From Paenibacillus sp. 481 (GTDB lineage Bacteria > Bacillota > Bacilli > Paenibacillales > Paenibacillaceae), in NCBI RefSeq assembly GCF_021223605.1, contig NZ_CP075175.1, positions 5,287,501 through 5,351,500 on the forward strand: DNA of 64,000 nucleotides, in the 5' to 3' direction. Every line of letters begins with the position of its first letter. Position 1 is the stretch's first letter. Under the pieces are notes generated by a model. That model searched no databases. It was not told the origin of the DNA and saw only the letters and a list, made by a program, of their open reading frames with translations. The translations under genes and the position numbers were made by a program. This document shows positions 34,225 to 42,706 of this stretch, piece after piece.

Positions 34225-35305
34225 CGTTATACGCGGTTCAGCTTGTCGAGAAATCTCTGTTTGTTAAGAGGACGGTCTCTCTTCATTGAGATAACGGCAG
34301 GCAGCTTCACACTTATCGGTTGGTAGCCGGTTGGTAGTCGGTTGATCCCGTGTGCCCTAACCATTGGTGATCAGCTGATTCGCTGTGCCTCCTTTCCTAA
34401 CGGTCGCCACAGTTGTTATTTCAGCGAATATGAACCCATTCCAAATGTAACGGTTATGATGGCGCTTATTACGATGAAAACAGCTAGGTTTTGAATGAAA
34501 TTGGAGAAATAAGCCCATCTATAACCGTTAGAAATCAAACCGAGGTAAATCTGGCGATATAGCCACTATGGCAACCGTTAAGAACTAACTTTACTTTCTC
34601 GACAGCTATTTTTACATTCTTTTATTTTCATACGACACCGCGTTAATATTATGTAATATAAAGAAATAAGTCAGTTTAGGAAGGTGTTCACATATGCTGC
34701 GTTCCAATCGTGTGAAGCAACAGTCCTTTAAATTTGTTTTATTTGAAGAATTGGTTCCTCAAGATCATCTGCTTCGTAAAGTGGTAGTTTACCTACGATG
34801 CGGAGCGAAATCTTTACCTTTGCTCTGCAAAATATGAGCTTTATTACCGCACAACAAATTGCGAGGGATATCGTCAGTATGCATCTGATCCTCAATACTG
34901 TAGGAAATGCCCGTTGTTAGCGGAATGCACTCGATCTCGTAACCACCAGAAGGTGGTGACTCGTCATGTCTGGGAAGGCAGCAAGGAGTGGGTATGTACA
35001 AACCGTCTAAGTCGATCCGGCAAATATTTATACTGAGAACGAAAGGAACGATTGAGCGAAGCTTCGCGGATACTAAAGAGCTCCATGGGTTTCGCTATTG
35101 CCGTTCGCGTGGGATGCAGAACGGCAGGGAACAAGCCCTGATGACAGCAGCCGTGCAGAACATGAAGAAGATGGCGATCTACCTAGATCGCTTAGAAAAA
35201 CGGGGGTAATCCCTCTTTTTTACTTACATTGTAGATAAAAAAAGAGAAACCTTGTGACCTTTGAAAAAGGACAGGGTTTCTCGACACTCTGAACCGCGTA
35301 TAACG
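34225..35305 (+). mobile_element. Internally deleted IS1182-family element
   Basis: Bounded by inverted repeats of 29 bp, 34225-34253 and 35277-35305, which match at 27 of 29 positions (core GTTATACGCGGTTCAG, then GTCGAGAAA). The length of 1081 bp is short of the roughly 1.6-1.7 kb expected for IS1182 members. Inside is a broken transposase (34694-35209). The left 440 bp is non-coding. A GAGAAACC / GGTTTCTC hairpin at 35243-35283 precedes the right end, as in the element at 1-124. The element can no longer move itself but could be mobilised by a relative. Confidence 0.75.
34694..35209 (+). pseudogene. IS1182 transposase, deleted and frameshifted
   Basis: Begins normally at 34694 (MLRSNRVKQQSFKFVLFEEL, then VPQDHLLRKV) after AAGGTG. 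It then jumps, within the run ending at about 34786, to the C-terminal region (TYDAERNLYLCSAKYELYYR, CRKCPLLAECT), so the central catalytic part is missing. Near 35000-35040 the frame is lost again. The last part ([20 protein letters not shown], then [16 protein letters not shown]) is in another frame ending at 35209. At least one large deletion and one frameshift. Confidence 0.85.
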
Positions 35306-35347
35306 GGGTTCAGAGTGCTAATAGGTTTACACGACTCTAACTCTTAT

Positions 35348-35799
35348 TTAGTCAACCTCACAACTACCATAATCTCGAATCATTTGTTCTTGCACTTTTT
35401 CAACGGGGAATCCTTCCTTAAAGGTCATCATCATTAACATTGCGCCTTGGAGCGCAGAAGAGAAAGAAAGCGATCTCATTCTTGGTTCGTTCACACCTAA
35501 CTGCTCGAAAATACGGCACTGCACTTCGAATTGCTTCCGTGATTCCTCATTCAGTAGCTTACTATAAGCAGCAAGCACTTCATCGTCTTCCGGATGCGTT
35601 TGCAAATTCAAATAAAAACGATAGACTTCGGGGCGCTGATATACGTTACGAAGCGCACCCTCCACAATATATCGCAGCTGCTCAACTGGCGTCTTCTGCA
35701 CAGTTGCCGCTCCCATAACTTCCGCAATTTCACCGATCCGAATCTGGACCATCGCTGCAGTATGAATCTTGTCTTTAGCTGCTTAGCGTATACGTTCAT
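35348..35799 (-). pseudogene. TetR-family regulator with damaged DNA-binding domain
   Basis: The ligand-binding half is intact (EQLRYIVEGALRNVYQRPEV, through SALQGAMLMMMTFKEGFPVE). The N-terminus is broken. A plausible start ATG at 35799 reads MNVYAKQLK; a one-base shift is then needed to reach AKDKIHTAAMVQIR. From there the helix-turn-helix is shortened to RIGEIAEVMGAATVQKTPVEQ, lacking the usual G-x-T-x-x-x-I start and the recognition helix with its aromatic YxHF end. It lies 30 bp after the hydrolase stop, on the same strand, so it was probably the hydrolase operon's regulator and can no longer bind DNA normally. Confidence 0.65.
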
Positions 35800-35829
35800 T
35801 TTGTTTAGAGGTACGAGGCAAAGTTATAT

Positions 35830-36579
35830 TCAACCCTCCACAAATTCAATAATATGACGACTAAGCTCTTCTGGATGTGTCAGCGTCGGCTTATGATCAA
35901 CTCCATCCATCACGACAAATTGGATGTCTGTAACGACTTGAAAGTGTTCAGCGATTTGGTGCAAATCCAATGAATCTTCTTGACCGACAATAAAGCATGT
36001 CGGAACAGTAAGCTGGTCAAGCCGTTCAATTGCCGGCGGCTGCGGCCATACGGCTTCCGAAGTCCCCCATTCGAACATTTTAGCCATGTTATGCTTGTGC
36101 ATTTGCACGAAGAAATCCCGCTGTGGGCTGGCCATAACAAGACGATACAAACAGGCTTGCAAAGATATCTCCGTCATTTTATCGATATCCGGGGCGACCG
36201 CCTGTGTCTCCGTTATCATGCTCATAAATCCCTCACTATGGTTATAACCGGACAAGCCGGGAGCGACAAGTACAAGCTTCGTAACTCGTTGCGGATAGGC
36301 CAATGCAAACTCTGTTGCGATTCGCCCACCTATCGAATGGCCAACAATAGTGGCTTGCTCAAGCTGAAGATGGTCCAATACACTTAGCAAATCCTCAACA
36401 TAGTTGGGAGGCGCTATTGGAGATGGCGATTGCCCGCATCCGCGACCGTCAAAGGCAATGACTTGATATTGCTGTGCCAAAATGGGAGCGACATACGCCC
36501 AATCTCTTACATCAGCTGCACCGCTGTGCACGAGGACAAGCGGCTTGCCTTCCCCTAATCCTTCATAATACAAATCCAT
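35830..36579 (-). CDS. Alpha/beta hydrolase
   Basis: 249-aa alpha/beta hydrolase fold enzyme. The oxyanion HG-like segment is VLVHSGAADVRDW (about 15-27), the nucleophile elbow is VGHSIGGRIA (Ser about 85), acid is in CFIVGQEDSLDLH, and the catalytic His is in GVDHKPTLTHPEE. Resembles 3-oxoadipate enol-lactonase/haloperoxidase-like hydrolases; the substrate is unknown. GGAGGGATG lies before the ATG at 36579, so this start is preferred to the one five codons earlier. The TetR remnant follows it. Confidence 0.92.
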   Translation of the reverse strand: MDLYYEGLGEGKPLVLVHSGAADVRDWAYVAPILAQQYQVIAFDGRGCGQSPSPIAPPNYVEDLLSVLDHLQLEQATIVGHSIGGRIATEFALAYPQRVTKLVLVAPGLSGYNHSEGFMSMITETQAVAPDIDKMTEISLQACLYRLVMASPQRDFFVQMHKHNMAKMFEWGTSEAVWPQPPAIERLDQLTVPTCFIVGQEDSLDLHQIAEHFQVVTDIQFVVMDGVDHKPTLTHPEELSRHIIEFVEG

Positions 36580-36793
36580 CGAACATCCCTCCATGAATTG
36601 GTAATGAGAAGATGATCACCGTTTATTATTGAATGAACGTTTAGTCAATATAAAATCAAGCGCAGCGTAAACGGATCTCCCCCGCTTGATTTCATGTCGA
36701 ATATCCTGTGCCCATTTTAAAAAATATACCTTAACCTACTTGGCACATATCTCTTACCGATTCTTCATCCGATCATATACTTAAGGAAAAACG

Positions 36794-37375
36794 ATGGGGA
36801 GGATACATGTTGTTATGAAATCAGGCCGAATTACCATTATTATTGAAAAAGGAAAAAAGCGTTTAACCGCTAGAGCCCCGATTCATGGAATCAAAAGATT
36901 CGTATTCGTCGTAAACCATCAGTTTACGAACGCCCCCAATACAACGCAAATCGCAAGTGGTTCAGGCCGCAGTAGTGCGGCTGGTAACAACGCTGCTATT
37001 AAGTCGCCTCATACTAAACAGCAGCAAAGTGTTGGTGCCGGAGGAACTGCCAAAAATAAGTGGTTGAACAAAAAAGGGTCGAAGCGTGCCGACCACAAAT
37101 TACTACAAGGAAAAAAATGGGCTAAAAAGCGGCGTCATTTCAAAGAAATCGTGGTAGTCCTTAACGATCAGATCGTGAAGCTTCCCAGACGTGCAGCTAA
37201 CGCTTCGGCAACACAGGTGGCAAGCGGAGCCGGGAAATACAGTACTAGCGGAACGAACTCTGCTATTGAAAGTGCAGGAACCAAACAGCAGCATGCTGTA
37301 GGCGGAGGCGGAACTGCAGAGAACAAATGGATTAGTAAACGTAAGAAAAAGTCGAAATATTCAAAAAAAGGTTGA
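36794..37375 (+). CDS. Basic protein with a duplicated Gly/Ser/Asn-rich module, function unknown
   Basis: 193-aa protein, very rich in Lys, Ala, Gly and Ser, without a signal peptide or membrane segment. Two copies of one unit are obvious. Unit 1 is at about residues 46-92 (TTQIASGSGRSSAAGNNAAI, then TKQQQSVGAGGTAKNKWLNK). Unit 2 is at about 137-184 (ATQVASGAGKYSTSGTNSAI, then TKQQHAVGGGGTAENKWISK). Each is preceded by a basic segment with a hydrophobic strand (FVFVVNHQF; EIVVVLNDQIVKLPRR) and the C-terminus is a Lys-rich tail. The make-up recalls spore coat or exosporium proteins of Bacillales, but no named family is recognised. AAGGA precedes the ATG at 36794; another ATG at 36815 follows GGGGAGG. 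Lone plus-strand gene. Confidence 0.75.
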   Translation: MGRIHVVMKSGRITIIIEKGKKRLTARAPIHGIKRFVFVVNHQFTNAPNTTQIASGSGRSSAAGNNAAIKSPHTKQQQSVGAGGTAKNKWLNKKGSKRADHKLLQGKKWAKKRRHFKEIVVVLNDQIVKLPRRAANASATQVASGAGKYSTSGTNSAIESAGTKQQHAVGGGGTAENKWISKRKKKSKYSKKG

Positions 37376-37413
37376 TACCTAGAGCCTCCATACTTCTCCG
37401 TACTTTGTAGATC

Positions 37414-37514
37414 CATTTGAAAAGGGGATATTTCAACAGTCATTGCGAAATGACAGCGAAACATCCCCTTCTTCAAATGTGGCGAACAACCATTACGGAC
37501 TGTGAGTCCGTAAT
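37414..37514. repeat. Two strong hairpins between convergent genes
   Basis: Hairpin 1: CATTTGAAAAGGGGATATTTC (37414-37434) pairs with 37458-37479 almost throughout (one mismatch, one bulge) and carries an inner TCATT / AATGA stem. Hairpin 2: ATTACGGACT-GTG-AGTCCGTAAT (37492-37514), perfect. They lie between a plus-strand and a minus-strand gene and probably end both transcripts, although T tracts are lacking at hairpin 1. Confidence 0.55.
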
Positions 37515-37544
37515 CGAGCCCATTTTTTAGCTCGGTGCCATTCA

Positions 37545-38426
37545 TTACGAAAGCGAATCGCTTCGCATGACTTCCCTTCTCCGCATAAAACGCTTCGCAC
37601 CTAGTATGATGAGAGATACAATAACGCCCCCAACAATGATCATACCCGCAGAGATTAACCAAGCAAGTCCGGGCTCTGATTCATGGTAGGTTATTATTGG
37701 CGGTGCGCCATATTGATGGGGCACGATGACAAACCTCGTGATTTCTAAGTATGCGAGGTGAAAACCAATCGTTGTCCAAAGATTCCTGGTCCATAGCCGG
37801 AGCAACTGCAAACATAATCCAAAGCATAAAATGAAGAGAATATAAGGCACGGCAATGCTGACTCCGGGAGTAAGTCCAACGAGCGCTTGAAGCAGCGCAA
37901 CTGCTGTCGTGACTGCTACAAACAACAAGGTTTGAAGAATTAACGATAACCAAGTGGAGAATCGATGACGCAAGACGTCATACAGCATTCCTCTCAATCC
38001 TAATTCCTCTGGGAAAGCTTCATATAAAAAGGCAATGACTATATTTACGAACAGTGCAGCCAACCACTGATCGGGAGCATGCCATTCCTCAATGACTATC
38101 CACCCTTGTGTCCTGGCTATTATGAAACCAAATGACACCAGCGCAAGGGCCAAGAGCACCCCAGTAATAAAGTGAGTTAGCTTTTTCCACGAATATTCTG
38201 GTGTCTTAGGTTTAAGGCCAGTCATCCGATACACATGCTGATACAAGTACAACATGATAGGAACAACCAGCCCACTCATCACAACAGCTTGAACCCAAAG
38301 TCGAGAATTTCTTGCTAAGCCGAACCACTGTTCAGCAACATTCCCGGTAAGAGTAGCTAGGAACAGACCCCCAACTAATGTTGACCATCCAGCAAGCAGC
38401 AAAAGCAGCCATTTCATACCTTTCAT
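37545..38426 (-). CDS. CPBP family intramembrane metalloprotease
   Basis: 293-aa integral membrane protein with about eight hydrophobic segments. The CPBP (Abi/CAAX-like) motif 1 EExxxR is seen in FPEELGLRGMLYDVL (about 141-155) and motif 4 in GFHLAYLEITRFV (about 224-236). The second conserved motif with FxxxH is not clear, so activity is uncertain. AGGAG lies 10 bp before the ATG. It follows the YtrA-type ABC operon by 61 bp on the same strand and may be cotranscribed. Family members act in prenyl-protein processing or bacteriocin self-immunity. Confidence 0.82.
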   Translation of the reverse strand: MKGMKWLLLLLAGWSTLVGGLFLATLTGNVAEQWFGLARNSRLWVQAVVMSGLVVPIMLYLYQHVYRMTGLKPKTPEYSWKKLTHFITGVLLALALVSFGFIIARTQGWIVIEEWHAPDQWLAALFVNIVIAFLYEAFPEELGLRGMLYDVLRHRFSTWLSLILQTLLFVAVTTAVALLQALVGLTPGVSIAVPYILFILCFGLCLQLLRLWTRNLWTTIGFHLAYLEITRFVIVPHQYGAPPIITYHESEPGLAWLISAGMIIVGGVIVSLIILGAKRFMRRREVMRSDSLS

Positions 38427-38487
38427 GTGACCAGCTCTCCTAATTTATTGTTTATTGTTCACTTTGACCATACAACCCTATGGCCTT

Positions 38488-39111
38488 CTATAGATCTTTC
38501 CGAGTAAAGAGATGTACAGTTAAGTAATAGGAAGCAATAAATAACAGTAAAATACCGATCGGGATAAAAAATAACAATGTGTCACTAGTAGAGCCTTGTT
38601 CGCTTATCTTATTCATAACATACGCTGCTGGATGCGCCAGAACAATTAGAATGATCAGGAACACAACATTAATAATATGGGTTCCTTTTTTACTTAGTGT
38701 GTAAAACAGCGGTAAATAAATGGAAACTATCACGAGCACTATGCCAGTTGGTATAAGTAGATCTACGATCGAATAGTCTTGCATGTTAAGCTCTGGAACT
38801 GCTAGTTTAACGAGCGAGTGGATCCCGTATGAAGAAAAAATACCAAAAAATGTACATATGATGGCTATTATGTATTTGGCTTGAACAATATGTTTACGGC
38901 TAATTGGAAGCGTGATCAGAAAATGATGGTTATGGTTTTTGCTATCTATCATCGTAGCCAGACTAACTGAGGCAAATGCGGTGTAGATACCCACAAAGTG
39001 CATCGACAATTCTTTTGGCATAAAAGCGACACTGAATACCACGAGATAAAAAACAACTATCCAAAGTGAGCTTTTTAATGCGATGAAGTCTTTACGAAGC
39101 AAGTTAAGCAT
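38488..39111 (-). CDS. ABC-2 type transporter permease
   Basis: 207-aa membrane protein with six predicted segments (LWIVVFYLVVFSVAFMPK at the start; LLFFIPIGILLLFIASYYLT at the end). It resembles the ABC-2 permeases of Bacillales that accompany YtrA regulators. The start overlaps the ATPase stop by 8 bp, so translation is coupled. With the ATPase it probably forms an exporter linked to cell-wall-active compounds; the substrate is not known. Confidence 0.87.
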   Translation of the reverse strand: MLNLLRKDFIALKSSLWIVVFYLVVFSVAFMPKELSMHFVGIYTAFASVSLATMIDSKNHNHHFLITLPISRKHIVQAKYIIAIICTFFGIFSSYGIHSLVKLAVPELNMQDYSIVDLLIPTGIVLVIVSIYLPLFYTLSKKGTHIINVVFLIILIVLAHPAAYVMNKISEQGSTSDTLLFFIPIGILLLFIASYYLTVHLFTRKDL

Positions 39112-39970
39112 GAATGCGTCCTCCTTTGGCGGTGAAATACATGATGTCTTCTAAAGATGGCCTGTCCAAAACAGCATAATTGCCAAACAATTGTGCAGCC
39201 TCATCCCTATTATTTAGTAAGCCCTCAAAACCAACAGCTGTTTCGCGAATCCCGACAAATTGATTTCGAATATCTGAATCGAGCAATTGTGCGTCACCTT
39301 TTACGAGCGTGTATCTATCAAGTACATCATCTTTTGCTTCATTGAATATGAGTTGTCCACGATTAATAAAAGTGATGTAATCAGCAATTCGGTCTAAATC
39401 TGTTGTAATATGGGTCGAAAAAACAATCGTATTTCGTTCGTCCTGCATCATCTCTGCTAATAGATCGAGCAGTTCCCTTCGAAACACAGGATCAAGACCA
39501 GAAGTCGGCTCATCCATGATGAGAAGTTCAGCCTCATGCGATAAGGCAACGGCCAAGGAAAACTTGACTTTCATCCCCTTAGATAAGTCTTCAATCTTCT
39601 TCTTGGGTGACAATTCGAATTGCTCCAAATAGTTGTTAAACTTCTGTTCGTTCCACTTTTTATAAAAAGGCGCGATCATCTTCTTCATATCACGAATCGT
39701 TAGATGTTCATAATAAAAGCAATCATCTGACACAATACCGATGCGCTGCTTCATGTCAACTTCATGTCTAGGCATATCGTAGCCTAGTATTTTTACACTC
39801 CCGGAGTCAGGACGGATCATGCCGAGCATCATCTTGATCAAGGTGCTTTTACCAGCGCCATTCGGGCCAATAAGCCCGGTAATGTAGCCTTTTTTCACAT
39901 CCAAAGATACGTTATCAACTGTAAATTGAGCGTATGTTTTCGTTAGATTACGTAATTCTATTGCATTCAT
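39104..39970 (-). CDS. ABC transporter ATP-binding protein (YtrB-like)
   Basis: 288-aa ATPase. Walker A GPNGAGKSTLIKMML (about 35-49), signature LSKGMKVKFSLAVALSHEAE (about 129-148) with the SKGMK variant common in this group, Walker B LLIMDEPTSGLD (about 149-160) and H-loop FSTHI. The C-terminal 70 residues are a regulatory extension. Encoded 5 bp after the GntR gene. The GntR-ATPase-permease order is that of YtrA-type antibiotic-responsive operons. Confidence 0.93.
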   Translation of the reverse strand: MNAIELRNLTKTYAQFTVDNVSLDVKKGYITGLIGPNGAGKSTLIKMMLGMIRPDSGSVKILGYDMPRHEVDMKQRIGIVSDDCFYYEHLTIRDMKKMIAPFYKKWNEQKFNNYLEQFELSPKKKIEDLSKGMKVKFSLAVALSHEAELLIMDEPTSGLDPVFRRELLDLLAEMMQDERNTIVFSTHITTDLDRIADYITFINRGQLIFNEAKDDVLDRYTLVKGDAQLLDSDIRNQFVGIRETAVGFEGLLNNRDEAAQLFGNYAVLDRPSLEDIMYFTAKGGRIHA

Positions 39971-39975
39971 GGTGT

Positions 39976-40350
39976 CTACTCCTCCTCGAACAATAAATTC
40001 AGATGATCGATTACATTTTGCTGACTCATGCTTAATTCCTTGCTTTCTTGAATGACTTCTATCATTTTCTCCTCAAGTCGTTTCATACGCTGCTCCCGAA
40101 TAAAATCTTTATTGGCTCCTGATACGAAACAACCCTTACCTACGATAGAGTCGATTAGCTTCTCTTTCTCTAACTCTTCATAGACACGCTTCGTTGTAAT
40201 CACACTAACTTGCAAATCTTTGGCCAGCTGCCTTATGGAAGGAAGGCTGTCACCTGCACGCAATTCACCGCTCAAAATGCTCGTTCTAATCTGATTCATA
40301 ATCTGTATGTAAATCGGATCGCTCGATGCGTTAGATATGATAATGTTCAT
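39976..40350 (-). CDS. GntR-family regulator, YtrA subfamily
   Basis: 124-aa regulator: N-terminal winged helix (PIYIQIMNQIRTSILSGELR, then AGDSLPSIRQLAKDLQVSV and TTKRVYEELEKEKLI) plus the short two-helix dimerisation tail typical of YtrA. It should repress its own ABC operon until an envelope-active antibiotic is sensed. GAGGGAAC precedes the ATG. A palindromic candidate operator lies at 40381-40404. Confidence 0.93.
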   Translation of the reverse strand: MNIIISNASSDPIYIQIMNQIRTSILSGELRAGDSLPSIRQLAKDLQVSVITTKRVYEELEKEKLIDSIVGKGCFVSGANKDFIREQRMKRLEEKMIEVIQESKELSMSQQNVIDHLNLLFEEE

Positions 40351-40380
40351 GTTCCCTCACCTCACTTCTGTTCATGTAAC

Positions 40381-40404
40381 GTATACCGTATATATACACT
40401 ATAC
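40381..40404 (-). promoter_or_regulatory. Candidate YtrA-type operator
   Basis: A 24-bp palindrome centred on GTATATATAC, with flanking GTATA and TATAC arms separated by 2 bp on each side. It lies 31-54 bp upstream of the GntR start, where its own promoter must be. Confidence 0.5.
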
Positions 40405-40433
40405 ACACTATTTACTGATGTAGCAATACATAA

Positions 40434-40580
40434 TTGATTGGAGCGCGTTTCATACGAGATAAGCCGTATGCTGCTTTGTTGGTCGTCAGGGAAAAAGAAG
40501 TCGCTTTGTACGAGGGAAAAGCGAAATGGGAGCGGTTGATTCAGGATATTCGGCTGACAAAACCGCCAATTGGGGATTGA
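40434..40580 (+). pseudogene. C-terminal gene fragment, unrecognised
   Basis: Plus-strand frame reading IGARFIRDKPYAALLVVREK, then EVALYEGKAKWERLIQDIRL and ending KPPIGD, stop at 40578-40580. The composition is clearly protein-like, but there is no ribosome site or ATG. An in-frame stop lies just before it. Probably the last 45-48 codons of a lost gene; family unknown. Confidence 0.45.
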
Positions 40581-40712
40581 GCGAAAGGTTCGCCGTGTAG
40601 TGCTTCTCCGTAATTAGTGAATATATGAATCTACTTCCAATAAATACAACTTGTTTCCAATCCTTTTCAGAGGCATGATCTTCTTTGTACTTGATTAGGA
40701 GGTAGTAGATTT

Positions 40713-42329
40713 ATGAAAGTGAAGAACTACATAAAACATAGCATCGTTATGTTTATTGTACTCGCATTATCGTTAACGAGTGTTCCATTATCCGTGTATG
40801 CCGACAAGTTTGCGATGTCATACATTTATTTTGGTGATTCTAGCAAGTTTGTGCAGGCAGTAGATCAGACACAGGGAAGCTTGGATATGATCTCGCCAAG
40901 TTATTTTGACTTGAATAAGGATGGTTCTCTATTATTAACGCCTGCGCTTGACCCTGCGTTTATTAAGGAGATGCATCGACGCAAGATGAAGGTCGTTCCT
41001 TTTCTTAGCAACCACTGGGATCGTCAAGTTGGAATAAGCGCCTTGCACAACAAGCATGCGTTGGTTAAGCAAGTTGCGGATGCAGTGGAAAAGTACGATC
41101 TGGACGGGGTCAATGTCAATATTGAAAATCTTACGCCCAAAGAGCGGGATGAGCAGACAGCATTAGTGAGAATGCTGAGGCAAGCGATACCTGCTCACAA
41201 GGAAGTGTCCGTTGCTGTCGCGGCCAATCCAAATGAGTGGAAAACAGGCTGGCATGGTTCATATGACTACGCAGGGCTCGCGAAGGTGAGCGACTATCTT
41301 ATGGTGATGACGTATGATGAGAGCTATCAAGGCGGGCCAGCGGGGCCAATTGCTAGCCTGCCATTCGTTGAGAAGTCCATTCAAGTCATGCTTAAGGATG
41401 TCCCGAGTCATAAAATCGTGATGGGGATTCCATTTTTCGGCCGATATTGGAAGTCTGACGGAACGATGAAAGGCTATGCGATCCAGCATAACAGGGTCGA
41501 ACCATTAGTGAAGCAGTATGGGGGCATGATCACATATGATGAACGGGCTCAATCTCCCAAAGCTACATTCACAATTGATGTAGGTGATCCGCTAGTATCC
41601 GTGCATAATAAGAAGCTCAATCCGGGAACGTATACAGTCTGGTACGATAATAAAGAGTCGATTAAGGCTAAGTTAAGCCTCGTCAACAAATATAATCTCA
41701 AAGGTGCAGGAAATTGGAGTCTGAATGAAGACTCTAGGGAAATATGGAACCACTATTCAGCTTGGCTCAATGGTACCGAGTTCATCGATACACCTGGGCA
41801 TTGGGCAGCCGCCTATATTTCCTCGGCACAACAAAAAGGATGGATGTCCGGGACGTCACCGAAAATGTTCGAGCCCAATAAAGCTTTGACTCGTGCGCAG
41901 GCGGCGTCGATACTTGTTAGAGTCAAAAATACGAATCATGGGCAGCAGCGATATAGCACACTGTCTCCTTATTGGGACGTCCCTTCCCATCACTGGGCTG
42001 CTGCTGACATTCGGATTGCACAGCAAGCAGGTCTGATATCAGGCTTCTCCGACGGAAGCTTTGTGCCGAACCGTGCAGTCACTCGTGAAGAGCTAGCAAT
42101 GATGATAGCAAGATTGCTTCCAGACCTTCCGCAAGCAACATCTCCGGCCTTCAAGGCATTCAAGGATGTGTCGCCCTACCGCTGGTCTACAGCAGCCATT
42201 ATGGAGTTGACGAATAGAGGCATCATTCAGGGATATAAGGATAACACATTCAGACCTCTGAACAAGGTGACTCGTGCTGAGATGGCAGCGATGCTATACG
42301 CATACTCGGTATCAACGTCTTCGCAGTAA
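40713..42329 (+). CDS. Surface-anchored GH18 family protein with three SLH domains
   Basis: 538-aa exported protein. Signal peptide at 1-31 (HSIVMFIVLALSLTSVPLSV, then YA|DK). GH18 domain at about 32-345 of the YaaH/SleL-like type (SYIYFGDSSKFVQAV, LMVMTYDESYQGG, KIVMGIPFFGRYW, GAGNWSLNED). The catalytic signature reads DGVNVNIE: the acid Glu is kept, but both preceding aspartates of DxDxE-type motifs are asparagines. Three SLH domains at about 355-535 bind secondary cell-wall polymer. AGGAGGT precedes the ATG. It may act on peptidoglycan N-acetylglucosamine or bind it without cutting. Confidence 0.93.
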   Translation: MKVKNYIKHSIVMFIVLALSLTSVPLSVYADKFAMSYIYFGDSSKFVQAVDQTQGSLDMISPSYFDLNKDGSLLLTPALDPAFIKEMHRRKMKVVPFLSNHWDRQVGISALHNKHALVKQVADAVEKYDLDGVNVNIENLTPKERDEQTALVRMLRQAIPAHKEVSVAVAANPNEWKTGWHGSYDYAGLAKVSDYLMVMTYDESYQGGPAGPIASLPFVEKSIQVMLKDVPSHKIVMGIPFFGRYWKSDGTMKGYAIQHNRVEPLVKQYGGMITYDERAQSPKATFTIDVGDPLVSVHNKKLNPGTYTVWYDNKESIKAKLSLVNKYNLKGAGNWSLNEDSREIWNHYSAWLNGTEFIDTPGHWAAAYISSAQQKGWMSGTSPKMFEPNKALTRAQAASILVRVKNTNHGQQRYSTLSPYWDVPSHHWAAADIRIAQQAGLISGFSDGSFVPNRAVTREELAMMIARLLPDLPQATSPAFKAFKDVSPYRWSTAAIMELTNRGIIQGYKDNTFRPLNKVTRAEMAAMLYAYSVSTSSQ

Positions 42330-42357
42330 TGTTCTGAGCATCTTGTCTAAACAGAAA

Positions 42358-42403
42358 TGTCATCAAGTTCTTGTCACATGAAAATGATAAGAACTTGACG
42401 ACA
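42358..42403 (+). terminator. Hairpin after the GH18-SLH gene
   Basis: TCAAGTTCTT (42363-42372) / AAGAACTTGA (42389-42398), extended by TGTC / GACA across one mismatch. It lies 33 bp after the stop. No T run follows, so termination would be inefficient or factor-aided. Confidence 0.5.
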
Positions 42404-42706
42404 TTAACTAAACAACCGTCATTCAATCCGTACTAGATTTTATAAAATTAATAAGCAATAATAACAAAACTAATTGCCACTGAAAACGTATAGTGATATA
42501 TTTTATTGCATAGTTATTGTTTAAGTTATTCAACTATACCTTCACACCCACGACCTACTTCTTATTGAATGCAGGCGACCCATTTCGTATGATATGGAAC
42601 CTACGTTACCGTCATCTACTGAGCTAACTGGTCGCGTTCGCTATAAGCGCATCTTAGTTACAACATCTCTCAATCTAACACCTAATGACAAGACTCCAAT
42701 CCTTAA

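Noticed and set aside
34320-34350. Tandem GGTTGGTAG-type repeats in the left part of the IS element.
   Set aside because: Two to three imperfect copies only, within non-coding IS sequence; no separate function supported.
42575-42635. A tRNA-like minus-strand stretch (GCGACC / GGTCGC ends, TTAGCTCAGTAG inside).
   Set aside because: The D and T arms do not pair, no anticodon arm is seen and the length is only 61 nt. I treat it as a chance inverted repeat or an old remnant.
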